Positions 9,357-17,648 of a DNA stretch of 64,000 nucleotides are shown here, one piece after another (the stretch's first letter is position 1; each line of letters opens with the position of its first letter). The position numbers and the translations under genes were made by a program. Where the stretch lies: contig JASJDC010000001.1 in assembly GCA_030065235.1 (NCBI GenBank), positions 1 through 64,000 of the forward strand. Reading direction: 5' to 3'. A model generated the notes under the pieces. It did not search any database. It saw nothing but the letters and a program-made list of their open reading frames with translations, and was not told the origin of the DNA. This stretch comes from Alphaproteobacteria bacterium (lineage in GTDB: Bacteria; Pseudomonadota; Alphaproteobacteria; UBA8366; Aestuariispiraceae).

Positions 9357-10454
9357 ATGTCCGACCCGGCGTCCCCCGACGCCTTGGCCTTCCTGCATGT
9401 CCATCATGACTATGACGGCGTCGAGGCGGTGCGCGAACTGACCCTGTCCATCCGGCCCGGCGAGACCGTGTGCCTGCTGGGTCCGTCGGGCTGTGGCAAG
9501 ACGACGGCCTTGCGGATCGCGGCCGGGTTGGAGCGGCCGGCGCATGGCTCGGTCTATCTCGATGGCAAATTGGCGAGCGGCGGCGATGTGTTGGTTCCGC
9601 CGGAGAACCGCCGCGTCGGCCTGGTGTTTCAGGATTATGCGCTTTTTCCGCACCTGACGGTGGCGCGCAATGTCGGTTTCGGGTTGGACGGCAGGCCGAC
9701 GCGCGAGATCAAAGAGCGGGTCGCGGCGGCCTTGAGCAGCGTCGATATGTTGGACTATGGCGACGCGTTCCCGCATCAGCTGTCGGGCGGTCAACAGCAG
9801 CGGGTCGCGTTGGCGCGGGCGCTGGCCCCCGAACCGGCCGTCGTCTTGCTCGACGAGCCTTTCTCCGGTCTGGATGCGCGGCTGCGCGACGCGGTGCGGG
9901 ACAAGACGCTGCATGCGCTGGCGCGGACCAAGACCGCCGCGCTGCTGGTCACCCACGACGCCGAAGAGGCGATGTATCTGGCCGACCGGATCGCGGTGAT
10001 GCGGGACGGCCGGCTGGTTCAGATCGGCGCGCCGGAGGCGCTTTACAGCCACCCGGTCAACGCTTTCGTCGCGGGCTTCTTCGGCGAGGTGAACCGCTTC
10101 ATCGGCCGCGCGTCGGCCGGTCGGGTCGAGACCCCGGTCGGCGTGCTCGAGACCAACCGCGCGATCGCCGGCGGCGCGGAAGAGCGGGACGTTGAAGTCG
10201 TGGTCCGGCCGGAGGCGCTGTCCTTGTCGCCGGCGCCGGATCACGCGATGGGGCCGGGATATGCGCGGGTGCTGGCCTCTCGCCTGTTGGGGCGGACGTC
10301 GCTGGTTCACCTTTGCACCTGTCGAACGACCGGCGAAGAGCTGCATTTGCACGCGCGCGTACCCGGGCCCTATTTGCCGGAGCCGGGCAGCATCCAAGAA
10401 ATGATCCTGGACCGACGGCAGGCCTTTGTTTTTCCCGTCGAGGCCGCTACATAA
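9357..10454 (+). CDS. ABC transporter ATP-binding protein, FbpC/PotA-like, orphan
   Basis: A 365-residue ABC ATPase of the ferric-iron/polyamine/sulfate importer class. The nucleotide-binding domain has Walker A GPSGCGKTT (about residue 41), Q-loop VFQDYALFPHLTV, signature LSGGQQQR (about 142), Walker B VVLLDEPFSGLD and switch His in VTHDAEEA. A C-terminal OB-like regulatory domain (TOBE type) follows from about residue 240. No permease or binding protein lies nearby, so the substrate is unknown; the sequence most resembles iron-type (FbpC) members. ATG 9357 is chosen; an in-frame GTG at 9312 would add 15 residues. It interrupts the usual scpB-tatA adjacency. Confidence 0.82.
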   Translation: MSDPASPDALAFLHVHHDYDGVEAVRELTLSIRPGETVCLLGPSGCGKTTALRIAAGLERPAHGSVYLDGKLASGGDVLVPPENRRVGLVFQDYALFPHLTVARNVGFGLDGRPTREIKERVAAALSSVDMLDYGDAFPHQLSGGQQQRVALARALAPEPAVVLLDEPFSGLDARLRDAVRDKTLHALARTKTAALLVTHDAEEAMYLADRIAVMRDGRLVQIGAPEALYSHPVNAFVAGFFGEVNRFIGRASAGRVETPVGVLETNRAIAGGAEERDVEVVVRPEALSLSPAPDHAMGPGYARVLASRLLGRTSLVHLCTCRTTGEELHLHARVPGPYLPEPGSIQEMILDRRQAFVFPVEAAT

Positions 10455-10586
10455 GGCGCGACTGTCTCGCATAGAGCGGGTTTGAAGACGCGGCGAGAAG
10501 GCCGAACCGGCGCGCCAAGCGTATGACGAAGAACGAAATGGAACGGCGCGGACGGTTCCGGCGCCATGAATCGAGGATTGTTTCTA

Positions 10587-10823
10587 ATGGGTGCATTTAG
10601 CATATGGCATTGGCTGATCGTTCTGGCGGTCGTGCTGCTGTTGTTCGGCGGCCGCGGCAAGATCTCCCAATTGATGGGCGATTTCGGCAAGGGCCTGAAC
10701 GCGTTCAAGAAGAACGTGAAGGACCAACCGGCGGACGATGATGACGGGGCCAATGACGCGAAACAGCTGAACGCGGAAAAGACCGCGACTGAACAAACCA
10801 AGGATAAGGCCGCAAACGGCTGA
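10587..10823 (+). CDS. tatA: Sec-independent translocase subunit TatA
   Basis: TatA forms the size-variable pore element of the twin-arginine export system that moves folded proteins across the inner membrane. [24 protein letters not shown] is the single N-terminal helix with the usual FG hinge, followed by the amphipathic helix ([19 protein letters not shown]) and an acidic/charged tail. ATG 10587 is chosen because the family starts at MGAFSIWH and GAGG lies ten bases upstream; an ATG at 10566 would add MNRGLFL. Its product is needed in large excess over TatB and TatC. Confidence 0.93.
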   Translation: MGAFSIWHWLIVLAVVLLLFGGRGKISQLMGDFGKGLNAFKKNVKDQPADDDDGANDAKQLNAEKTATEQTKDKAANG

Positions 10824-10830
10824 CGCCTTG

Positions 10831-10905
10831 CCGGGCGCGGGCGCTATAGGCGCGCGCCGCCCGTTTCGACGACCGCCCCGGTCCGCTCGCCGCGCCCGCG
10901 CCCGG
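10831..10905 (+). repeat. 14-bp perfect inverted repeat between tatA and tatB
   Basis: CCGGGCGCGGGCGC (10831-10844) is the exact reverse complement of GCGCCCGCGCCCGG (10892-10905), with 47 bases between. All 14 pairs are G-C, so an RNA hairpin would be very stable. It starts eight bases after the tatA stop and ends 27 bases before the tatB start. It has no T run, so it is not a standard terminator; it could stabilise the tatA mRNA end or reduce read-through into tatBC. Confidence 0.7.
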
Positions 10906-10932
10906 TGAGCCGCCGGATGGGGACCTCGCCTT

Positions 10933-11610
10933 ATGTTGGATTTGGGTTGGAGCGAACTGATGATGGTCGCGGTCGTCACCGTGATCGTCGTCGGCCCGAA
11001 GGAACTGCCGCGTGTGTTGCGGACGGTGAACCAGACGGTGCGCAAAGTCCGGAAAATGGCCGGCGAGTTCCAATCCAGCATCGATGAAATGGCCCGCGAA
11101 GCAGAGCTGGACGACCTGCAGAAAAAGCTGCGCGATCAAGCCAACAGCGATATGCGGGATCACTTAAATACGATCGACCCAAGCGGGGAGACCGCCAAGA
11201 TCGTCGACGATGTCAAAAAGACCGTCGAGACCGAGTCCAAGGAAGCCAACTCGGTGGCGGACGGCCTGCGCGAACAGGATTTGCTCGGGGACGCGACGCC
11301 GACGAAACCCGCTGCAGCGGCCGAACCAGCCGCGCCATCGCCCGCGAAGGCTCAGAAGACGGCAGGAAAGAAGGCGCCTGGGAAAAAAGCGGCGGCGAAG
11401 AAGACGAGCGCAAAGAAGGCGACAGCCAAGAAAGCGCCGGCGAAAAAGGCGGCGAAGAAAAGCGTCGCTAAGAAGGTCGCCGTGACGACGAGCGCCGCAA
11501 AAAAAGCCGTCGCCAAGAAATCCGTCGCGAAGAAGCCGAGCGCGGCCTCGCCTGCCGCTCAGTCCGACAATCTGGCCGCAAAAACTGCTGACCGGGAGGC
11601 GGGCTCGTGA
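10933..11610 (+). CDS. tatB: Sec-independent translocase subunit TatB with long Lys/Ala-rich tail
   Basis: TatB forms with TatC the receptor for twin-arginine signal peptides. The N-terminus MLDLGWSELMMVAVVTVIVV is the membrane helix with the conserved Glu, followed by GPKELPRVLR and an amphipathic helix. The protein is 225 residues; from about residue 138 the tail is a low-complexity series of AAKK, SAKK, TAKK and APAKK units like the tail of histone H1. That tail is unusual for TatB and not needed for translocation. The tatC start overlaps the tatB stop (GTGA). Confidence 0.93.
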   Translation: MLDLGWSELMMVAVVTVIVVGPKELPRVLRTVNQTVRKVRKMAGEFQSSIDEMAREAELDDLQKKLRDQANSDMRDHLNTIDPSGETAKIVDDVKKTVETESKEANSVADGLREQDLLGDATPTKPAAAAEPAAPSPAKAQKTAGKKAPGKKAAAKKTSAKKATAKKAPAKKAAKKSVAKKVAVTTSAAKKAVAKKSVAKKPSAASPAAQSDNLAAKTADREAGS

Positions 11611-12434
11611 AGGATGCGGCGGACAGCTCCGACGGTCGGGACGAAATCGACGCCTCCAAGGCGCCGCTGATGGATCACCTGGTCGAGTTGCGGACCCGGC
11701 TGATGTATTCGGTCGGCGCGCTGATCGTGTTTTTCTTCATCAGCTTCTATTTCGCCGGCCCGATCTTCGATTTCCTGGTCGCGCCGTTGCGGGATGTCTG
11801 GGAAGGGCAGACCGGCCGGCGGCTGATTTTCACCGCTCTTCACGAGAAATTCTTTACCGAAATCAAGGTCGCGTTTTTCACCGCCTTCTGTCTCGCCTTT
11901 CCGATTATCGCGGGCCAAGTCTATATGTTCGTCGCGCCGGGCCTCTACCGGCACGAACGCTCAGCTTTTATTCCGTTCCTGGTCGCCACACCGATCCTGT
12001 TCACCATCGGCGCCGCATTTGTCTATTATCTCGTGCTGCCGGTCGCCTGGCGGTTCTTCGCCGGTTTCGAGCAGCTTGGCAGCGCCGACGCCCTGGCGAT
12101 CGAATTGGAGCCGAAGGTCAACGAGTATCTCAGCCTGGTGATGCGGTTGATTTTCGCCTTCGGGCTCAGTTTCCTGTTGCCAGTGGTCATTACGCTCTTG
12201 GCCCGCGCCGGTTTGGCGACGCCGGACGGTCTGCGCAGGAAGCGCCGCTACGCGATCGTCGTCGCCTTCGTCGCCGCCGCTATTCTGACCCCGCCCGATC
12301 CGCTCAGCCAACTCGGCCTCGCGATTCCGATCATCTTCCTCTATGAGATTTCGATCTGGTGCGCCGTCCTGGTCGAGAAGCAAAAGGCCGAACGCGACCG
12401 CATCCTGAACGCAGAGGCCGGCGTCGAGGATTAG
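11607..12434 (+). CDS. tatC: Sec-independent translocase subunit TatC
   Basis: A 275-residue polytopic inner-membrane protein with the six helices of TatC. It is the core signal-peptide receptor of the Tat system. The N-terminal MDHLVELRTRLMYSVGALIVFF holds the cytoplasmic Glu used to bind the twin-arginine motif; the conserved FxxF-type periplasmic loop (ALHEKFFTEIKVAFF) and PLSQLGLAIPIIFLYEISI follow. The GTG start at 11607 overlaps the tatB stop by four bases, so the genes are coupled. It converges on the ureohydrolase gene with only 12 bases between. Confidence 0.96.
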   Translation: MKDAADSSDGRDEIDASKAPLMDHLVELRTRLMYSVGALIVFFFISFYFAGPIFDFLVAPLRDVWEGQTGRRLIFTALHEKFFTEIKVAFFTAFCLAFPIIAGQVYMFVAPGLYRHERSAFIPFLVATPILFTIGAAFVYYLVLPVAWRFFAGFEQLGSADALAIELEPKVNEYLSLVMRLIFAFGLSFLLPVVITLLARAGLATPDGLRRKRRYAIVVAFVAAAILTPPDPLSQLGLAIPIIFLYEISIWCAVLVEKQKAERDRILNAEAGVED

Positions 12435-12446
12435 AAGCACTCACCC

Positions 12447-13400
12447 TCAGACATTCCAGTAATCGGCCCGCACCGCCGCGCCGATGGCGTTCAGGAAAAT
12501 CCGACCCGCCGTGATGCAGCTGATCTCGTTGACGTCGCGCATCGGCGTAATCTCGACCACATCCAAGCCGACCAGCCGTCCCTTGCGCGCCAAGCCGTGG
12601 ATCAGCGTTCGGACATGGTGATAAAGGAGGCCGCCTGGCGCGGGCGCCGCGACCGCCGGCATTTCTGTCGGGTCCAGACCGTCCGCGTCGACGGTCAGAT
12701 AATATGTCCCGCCGTCCGGAATTTGGTCCAGCACCGGCGCCATGCCGTGTTCCAAGACCTCATATGAGTTGATCAGGCGGGAACCATAGGCGCGCGCGTC
12801 ATCCACTTCGCCCTGGCGCGCACTGCCTTGGGCGCGCAGTCCGATCTGGATCATGGCGCCGATATGCGGCATCTCAGCCGCGCGACGCAGCGGGTTGCTG
12901 TATCCTTCTTTCACGCCGTTCACATCGTCGCGCCAATCCAGATGCGCATCGACATGCACCATGGTGACGTTTTGATAGACATCGAGCGCACGAAAGATCG
13001 GCACCGGCACGCCGTGATCGCCGCCGATCGACAGCACCAGCGCACCCTTCTCGAACAGGATGCGCGCCGCCTTTTCTGCGCGCTTGTAATGCAGCGTCAG
13101 GTCTCGGGCGTCGGCCAGCACATCGCCGCAATCCAGGACCCGGATCGGTCGGTTGTCCAACACCGGACCGCCCAGGTCGAAATCGTAATGGTCAAGGCCG
13201 ATGCTCAGCCGATGGCTCGCTGTGCGCACGGCGGTGGGCGCGTTGGTCTGATCGTTGGTGACTTCCTCGATCGTGTAGGGGTCGCTGAAAGGCAGTCCGA
13301 GGATGGCCACATGCCCGTCGAAATCCGTCACATCCGGGCAGTAATCGAACCCCATGAAGGTCGGCGCGTTTCCCCGTGGACGCTGCGTCAAAGGCTCCAT
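12447..13400 (-). CDS. ureohydrolase (agmatinase/guanidino-acid hydrolase family)
   Basis: A 317-residue binuclear manganese enzyme of the arginase/agmatinase family, which removes urea from guanidino compounds. Metal-ligand motifs are GGDHG (H129), VDAHLDW (D151, H153, D155) and a TVDADGLDP block at about residue 243. The substrate cannot be told from sequence; agmatine, guanidinobutyrate and other guanidino acids are all known for relatives. It is a single gene on the opposite strand, inserted between tatC and serS, which are often adjacent in alphaproteobacteria. Confidence 0.85.
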   Translation of the reverse strand: MEPLTQRPRGNAPTFMGFDYCPDVTDFDGHVAILGLPFSDPYTIEEVTNDQTNAPTAVRTASHRLSIGLDHYDFDLGGPVLDNRPIRVLDCGDVLADARDLTLHYKRAEKAARILFEKGALVLSIGGDHGVPVPIFRALDVYQNVTMVHVDAHLDWRDDVNGVKEGYSNPLRRAAEMPHIGAMIQIGLRAQGSARQGEVDDARAYGSRLINSYEVLEHGMAPVLDQIPDGGTYYLTVDADGLDPTEMPAVAAPAPGGLLYHHVRTLIHGLARKGRLVGLDVVEITPMRDVNEISCITAGRIFLNAIGAAVRADYWNV

Positions 13401-13561
13401 CTTGTCTCTCCCCTGTTCCTGCGGATCGGCTCAGCAGACGCCGTCCGGCGGGCGTGGTCAAGCAGGCCCAACGGTGCGTGCGCGCCGCCTAGACCCTGCG
13501 GGCAAAGCCCCTTATAACCCGCGCGGCCTATCCTGGCCGTGCAGCAAGAGAAGTGAAGTCG

Positions 13562-14854
13562 ATGCATGATCTGAAGCTCATTCGAGACAATCCCGACGCA
13601 TTCGACGCGGCGCTGGCCGCGCGCGGCTTGAGCCCGCAGGCGTCGTCGGTTCTGTCTTTGGACGAGCGCCGTCGCAACTCTCAGACCCGGCTTCAGGAAA
13701 TGCTGGCGCGCCGGAATATGGCGTCGCGCGCGGTCGGCGAGAAAAAGAAGGCCGGTGAAGACGCGACCGATCTCGTGGCCGAGGTCCAGCAACTGAAGCA
13801 CGATATCGCCGCCCTTGAAGAGGAAGAGCGCGGCTTCGCCGCCGACCTGACGGGAATCCTGGAGGTCTTGCCGAACCTTCCGGCCGAAGACGTGCCGGTC
13901 GGGCCGGACGAAGACCATAATGTCGAGGTGCGGACCTGGGGCGCCCCACGTGCGTTCGACTTCTCGCCCAAGGAGCATTTCGATTTGGGCGAGGCGCTTG
14001 GGCTGATGGATTTCGAGACCGCCGCCAAACTGTCGGGCGCGCGTTTCGTGGTTCTGAAAGGCGCCCTGGCGCGGCTCGAGCGCGCCCTGGCCGCCTTCAT
14101 GCTCGACAAGCACATCAACGAGAACGGCTATACCGAGGTGGCCCCGCCGGCGCTGGTGCGCAGCGAAACGCTCTATGGCACCGGACAACTGCCGAAATTC
14201 GCCGACGATCTTTTCCGGGCCGAAGAGGATTATTGGCTGATCCCAACCTCGGAAGTCACTCTCACCAGCCTCGTCGCGGGCCAGGTCTTGGAGGCCGCCG
14301 ATCTTCCGCTACGCTACACCGCCTGGACGCCCTGCTTCCGACTTGAGGCGGGCGCCGCCGGGCGCGACACGCGCGGGATGATCCGGCAGCATCAATTCTC
14401 CAAAGTCGAGCTGGTCAGCATCACCCATCCCGACCGCTCCGAGGAAGAGCTGGAGCGCATGACCGACTGCGCCGAGGGGGTTCTCAAGGCGCTGGGGCTG
14501 CCGTTTCGCACCGTGGTGCTCTGCACCGGCGATATGGGATTCGGCGCGCGCAAAACCTATGACATCGAGGTCTGGCTGCCGGGTCAGGATCGCTATCGCG
14601 AAATCTCGAGCTGTTCCAATTGCTGGGATTTCCAGGGCCGCCGGATGAAGGCGCGATTCAAGACGCCGGGCGAGAAGGGGACGCAATTCGTGCATACCCT
14701 GAACGGCTCGGGCCTCGCTGTCGGCCGTACCCTGATCGCGATCTTGGAGAATTATCAGCAGGCTGACGGGTCGATCGACATCCCGGATGTGCTGCGTCCG
14801 TATATGGGCGGCGCCGCCAGCATCGGGACCGCGTCAGAGAGCGGCGCCGGTTGA
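13562..14854 (+). CDS. serS: seryl-tRNA synthetase
   Basis: A class II aminoacyl-tRNA synthetase (430 residues) that charges tRNA-Ser and tRNA-Sec. The N-terminal helical arm that grips the tRNA long variable arm spans about residues 1-105. The class II core shows TSEVTLTSL, the motif 2 region [21 protein letters not shown] with its arginines, and the C-terminal motif 3 with [16 protein letters not shown]. The ATG at 13562 starts the canonical [11 protein letters not shown]; a GTG nine bases earlier is in frame but outside the conserved N-terminus. The stop shares one base with the surE start. Confidence 0.97.
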   Translation: MHDLKLIRDNPDAFDAALAARGLSPQASSVLSLDERRRNSQTRLQEMLARRNMASRAVGEKKKAGEDATDLVAEVQQLKHDIAALEEEERGFAADLTGILEVLPNLPAEDVPVGPDEDHNVEVRTWGAPRAFDFSPKEHFDLGEALGLMDFETAAKLSGARFVVLKGALARLERALAAFMLDKHINENGYTEVAPPALVRSETLYGTGQLPKFADDLFRAEEDYWLIPTSEVTLTSLVAGQVLEAADLPLRYTAWTPCFRLEAGAAGRDTRGMIRQHQFSKVELVSITHPDRSEEELERMTDCAEGVLKALGLPFRTVVLCTGDMGFGARKTYDIEVWLPGQDRYREISSCSNCWDFQGRRMKARFKTPGEKGTQFVHTLNGSGLAVGRTLIAILENYQQADGSIDIPDVLRPYMGGAASIGTASESGAG

Positions 14855-15711
14855 TGAACGCGCGAGACGAGTGGCCGCGCCGGGTCGACCTGTCGCAAGC
14901 CTGTGTGCTGCTGACCAATGATGACGGCGTTTCCGCGCCAGGGATGGCGGCGCTGGAGGCGGCGATCCGGCCGCTTGCGCGCCGCACCGTCACCGTGGCG
15001 CCCGACGGCAACCGCAGCGGCGCGGGCCACGCCATCACCGGTTTCGAGCCGATCGCCGTCAGCGGGACCCCGCATCGCGACCGCTGGGCGATCAGCGGCA
15101 CGCCGGCGGATGCGGCGATGATCGGACTGCAGCATGTCTTGCGCGACGACCCGCCGGAGCTTGTGATTTCCGGCGTCAATCGCGGGGCCAATGTCGGCGA
15201 CGACTATTACGCGTCCGGCACGATCGGCGCGGCGATCCAGGCATGCTTGCAGGACGTCCCGGCGCTCAGCGTCAGCGCCGCCTATGCTCGGCCCGATCAG
15301 GTCGATCGGACCGGGAGCGGGCCGCATTGGGACATGGTGCGACAAGCGCTGCCGAATCTGGTGCGCGACCTCTGCGCTCATGGTTGGGCCCGCGACGTTT
15401 TCTACAATATCAACCTGCCGAATCTTCCCTATCCTGATATTCTGGGCGTCCGCGCGGCGCGGCAAGGACGCATCGACGGCGCGCCGAGTTTCTATGTCCA
15501 GCCAAGCGTCGAGGTCCAGGAGCCTGAAAGCGGCTCTGAGCGGGTTGGCCTCGCCCATGCCTGGCCCGATCGCGCGCGCGGAGTGGATAATGAGTACGCG
15601 TTGCTGAAAGCGGGCTATATCTGCGTCACGCCGGTGCGGGTGGAGATCACCCATGCCGAGGGCCTGTCCGCGCTTGCGGCGGCGATGAACAAAGATCTGC
15701 GCGACGCATGA
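14854..15711 (+). CDS. surE: 5'/3'-nucleotidase SurE
   Basis: A 285-residue SurE phosphatase that hydrolyses nucleoside monophosphates and short polyphosphate. The metal-binding motif LLTNDDGVSAPGM (about residues 19-31), the second block APDGNRSGAGHAIT, and SGVNRGANVGDDYYASGTIGAA are present. Its start overlaps serS by one base and its end overlaps pcm by four bases (ATGA), the usual surE-pcm coupling linked to stationary-phase survival. Confidence 0.96.
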   Translation: MNARDEWPRRVDLSQACVLLTNDDGVSAPGMAALEAAIRPLARRTVTVAPDGNRSGAGHAITGFEPIAVSGTPHRDRWAISGTPADAAMIGLQHVLRDDPPELVISGVNRGANVGDDYYASGTIGAAIQACLQDVPALSVSAAYARPDQVDRTGSGPHWDMVRQALPNLVRDLCAHGWARDVFYNINLPNLPYPDILGVRAARQGRIDGAPSFYVQPSVEVQEPESGSERVGLAHAWPDRARGVDNEYALLKAGYICVTPVRVEITHAEGLSALAAAMNKDLRDA

Positions 15712-16361
15712 GCGCCGAACCCGACGCGTATGCCGAAGACCGCGCCCGGCTGGTTCTGGATCTGCGCGGGTCGGGCGTGCAGGACCAACGCGTGATCGAA
15801 GCGATGGAGCGCACGCCGCGCGAGATGTTCGTGCCCGAGAGTTTCCGCCGCCACGCTTATGACGATACGGCGCTGCCGCTGGCGCTCGGTCAAACCGTGT
15901 CGCAACCGTCCATCGTCGGCATGATGACCGAGGCGCTGGAGCCGCATCCCCGCGCCAAGGCGCTGGAGATCGGCTGCGGCTCCGGCTATCAGGCCGTCGT
16001 GCTCAGCCAGCTCGTACGCCGCGTCTATACGGTGGAGCGGATCAAGGCGCTGCTGCGCGAGGCGGAACGGCGTTTTCACGAGTTGGGACGCGGCAATATC
16101 ACCACGCGCCACGGCGACGGCATGAAAGGTTGGCCGGAACAGGCGCCTTTCGAGTGTATCCTGGTGACGGCGGCGGCGTCCGACCAGGTTCCGCAAGCCC
16201 TGATCGACCAGTTGGCTGTTGGCGGGCGGCTGGTGGCGCCGGTCGGCGGCAATCCGCTGTCTCAGCGCCTCATCAAGCTTGTGAAGCAAGAGGATGGCTC
16301 AACGGTCGAGACAGAATTGTGCCTCTGCCGGTTCGTGCCTCTGCTCGGCGGCGTCGAGTAA
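15708..16361 (+). CDS. pcm: protein-L-isoaspartate O-methyltransferase
   Basis: A 217-residue SAM-dependent methyltransferase that starts the repair of isoaspartyl residues in damaged proteins. The substrate-binding loop ALPLALGQTVSQPSIVGMMTEAL and the SAM-binding motif ALEIGCGSGYQAVVL (about residues 84-98) are clear; VYTVERIKAL is motif II. It overlaps surE by four bases and is followed after nine bases by the LytM lipoprotein gene. Confidence 0.95.
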   Translation: MSAEPDAYAEDRARLVLDLRGSGVQDQRVIEAMERTPREMFVPESFRRHAYDDTALPLALGQTVSQPSIVGMMTEALEPHPRAKALEIGCGSGYQAVVLSQLVRRVYTVERIKALLREAERRFHELGRGNITTRHGDGMKGWPEQAPFECILVTAAASDQVPQALIDQLAVGGRLVAPVGGNPLSQRLIKLVKQEDGSTVETELCLCRFVPLLGGVE

Positions 16362-16370
16362 CGGACGGGC

Positions 16371-17630
16371 ATGCGTCGGGCGCGCGCCTGTTGGAAGACG
16401 ATCGCGGCGGGGCTGTTCGCCGCCGTTGCGCTGGTCGCCTGCGGCGCCGATGACGGTCCGCGCATTCGTCTGTTCGATCCGAACGCCGCCTCGTCGGCGC
16501 CTTCCCAATCTCCCCCTGCAACCTCCCCGCGCGCACCGATTTCGCAGGAGGCGGCGCGCCGGACCGCGACGGCGCCGGCGGGGGGGCATGTGGTCCAGGC
16601 CGGCGACACCCTCTACCGGATCGCGAGACGCTACGGCGTTCCGACGCGGGCCCTGATCCTGCGCAATGAGTTGGCGCCGCCTTATGTCCTGTCGGTCGGT
16701 CAGCGCCTGGCTATTCCGGCGGCGCGTGTGCATACGGTGGCGCCGGGCGAGACGGTCTATGCGGTGTCGCGGCGCTATGGCGTTGATATGAGCGCGCTCG
16801 TGGCGCGCAACGGCATTCCGCCGCCCTATACGATCCGTGTGGGCCAAAGGCTCGAGATCCCCGGTGAGATTGCTGAGATTGCGCGCGTGAACAGCCCGAC
16901 CGCCGTCCGCGTGCAGACCACGCCGCCGCCGCTCGATCTGGAGAACGAGCCGTTGGACGCGCCGATACAGCCGCCCGTCGTCCAAACAGCGCCCCAACCG
17001 GCTGCGCCCCAACCGGCCGCGCCTCAACCGGCGGCGCCGCAAACGGCCGCGGCCCAGCCCGCCGCTTCACCGCCGGCCGCGTCGCCGCCGACGCGTGAGA
17101 CTGTCGCTCAGGGCGCGGCGGCTCTGGGGACGCCTTTCCGAGTGACCGAAGACGGGTTTCCCCGGCCGCCCCTGCGATCCGGCGAGCCGCCGCGGCGGTC
17201 CATCGTGCTGGCCGATGACAATAGGGTCATTCCGAAACCGGCTCCGCGCGCCAGCGACACGTTCCTATGGCCGGTGGAAGGGCGGGTGATCTCGCGTTTC
17301 GGCCCGAAAGCCGGGGGGCTGCATAATGACGGGATCAACATCGCCGCCCCGCGCGGCGCGCCGGTCCGGGCGGCGGAGAATGGCGTCGTCGTCTATAGCG
17401 GGTCGGATCTGAGAGGATTTGGCCGGATGGTGCTGATCAAGCACGCTGACGGCTATATCACCGCCTATGGCCATAACAGCGAAATCTTGGTGCAGCGCGG
17501 CGATCAGGTTCGGCGCGGCCAAGCGATCGCGCGGGTCGGCTCGACCGGCAATGTCGAGCGGCCGCAACTGCATTTTGAGATCCGCAAAGGCCGACGCGCG
17601 ATCAATCCGCAGACCCGGCTGGCGGCTTGA
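16371..17630 (+). CDS. LysM/LytM-domain lipoprotein (NlpD/DipM-like), degenerate peptidase
   Basis: A 419-residue lipoprotein: signal peptide with lipobox ALVAC (Cys about residue 24), two LysM peptidoglycan-binding repeats (about 66-110 and 121-165), a Pro/Ala/Gln-rich linker, and a C-terminal M23 (LytM) domain (about 300-419). The M23 zinc site looks incomplete: the first motif reads LHNDGINIAAP, with Asn where HxGxD members have Asp, and the HxH motif reads QLH. It therefore probably activates cell-wall amidases during division, as NlpD and DipM do, instead of cutting peptidoglycan itself. It follows pcm, a common alphaproteobacterial order. Confidence 0.88.
   Translation: MRRARACWKTIAAGLFAAVALVACGADDGPRIRLFDPNAASSAPSQSPPATSPRAPISQEAARRTATAPAGGHVVQAGDTLYRIARRYGVPTRALILRNELAPPYVLSVGQRLAIPAARVHTVAPGETVYAVSRRYGVDMSALVARNGIPPPYTIRVGQRLEIPGEIAEIARVNSPTAVRVQTTPPPLDLENEPLDAPIQPPVVQTAPQPAAPQPAAPQPAAPQTAAAQPAASPPAASPPTRETVAQGAAALGTPFRVTEDGFPRPPLRSGEPPRRSIVLADDNRVIPKPAPRASDTFLWPVEGRVISRFGPKAGGLHNDGINIAAPRGAPVRAAENGVVVYSGSDLRGFGRMVLIKHADGYITAYGHNSEILVQRGDQVRRGQAIARVGSTGNVERPQLHFEIRKGRRAINPQTRLAA
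16995..17054. repeat. four 15-bp units encoding QPAAP-type repeats
   Basis: Four consecutive 15-bp units related to CAACCGGCNGCGCCC encode Gln-Pro-Ala-Ala-Pro repeats (the last unit is diverged) in the linker between the LysM and LytM domains. Confidence 0.75.
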
Positions 17631-17648
17631 GGCCGTGCATGCGGTCGT

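Noticed and set aside
9168-10472. 434-codon minus-strand open frame
   Set aside because: Antisense to the orphan ABC ATPase, which has all its motifs; the antisense translation is Arg/Gln/His-rich without domains.
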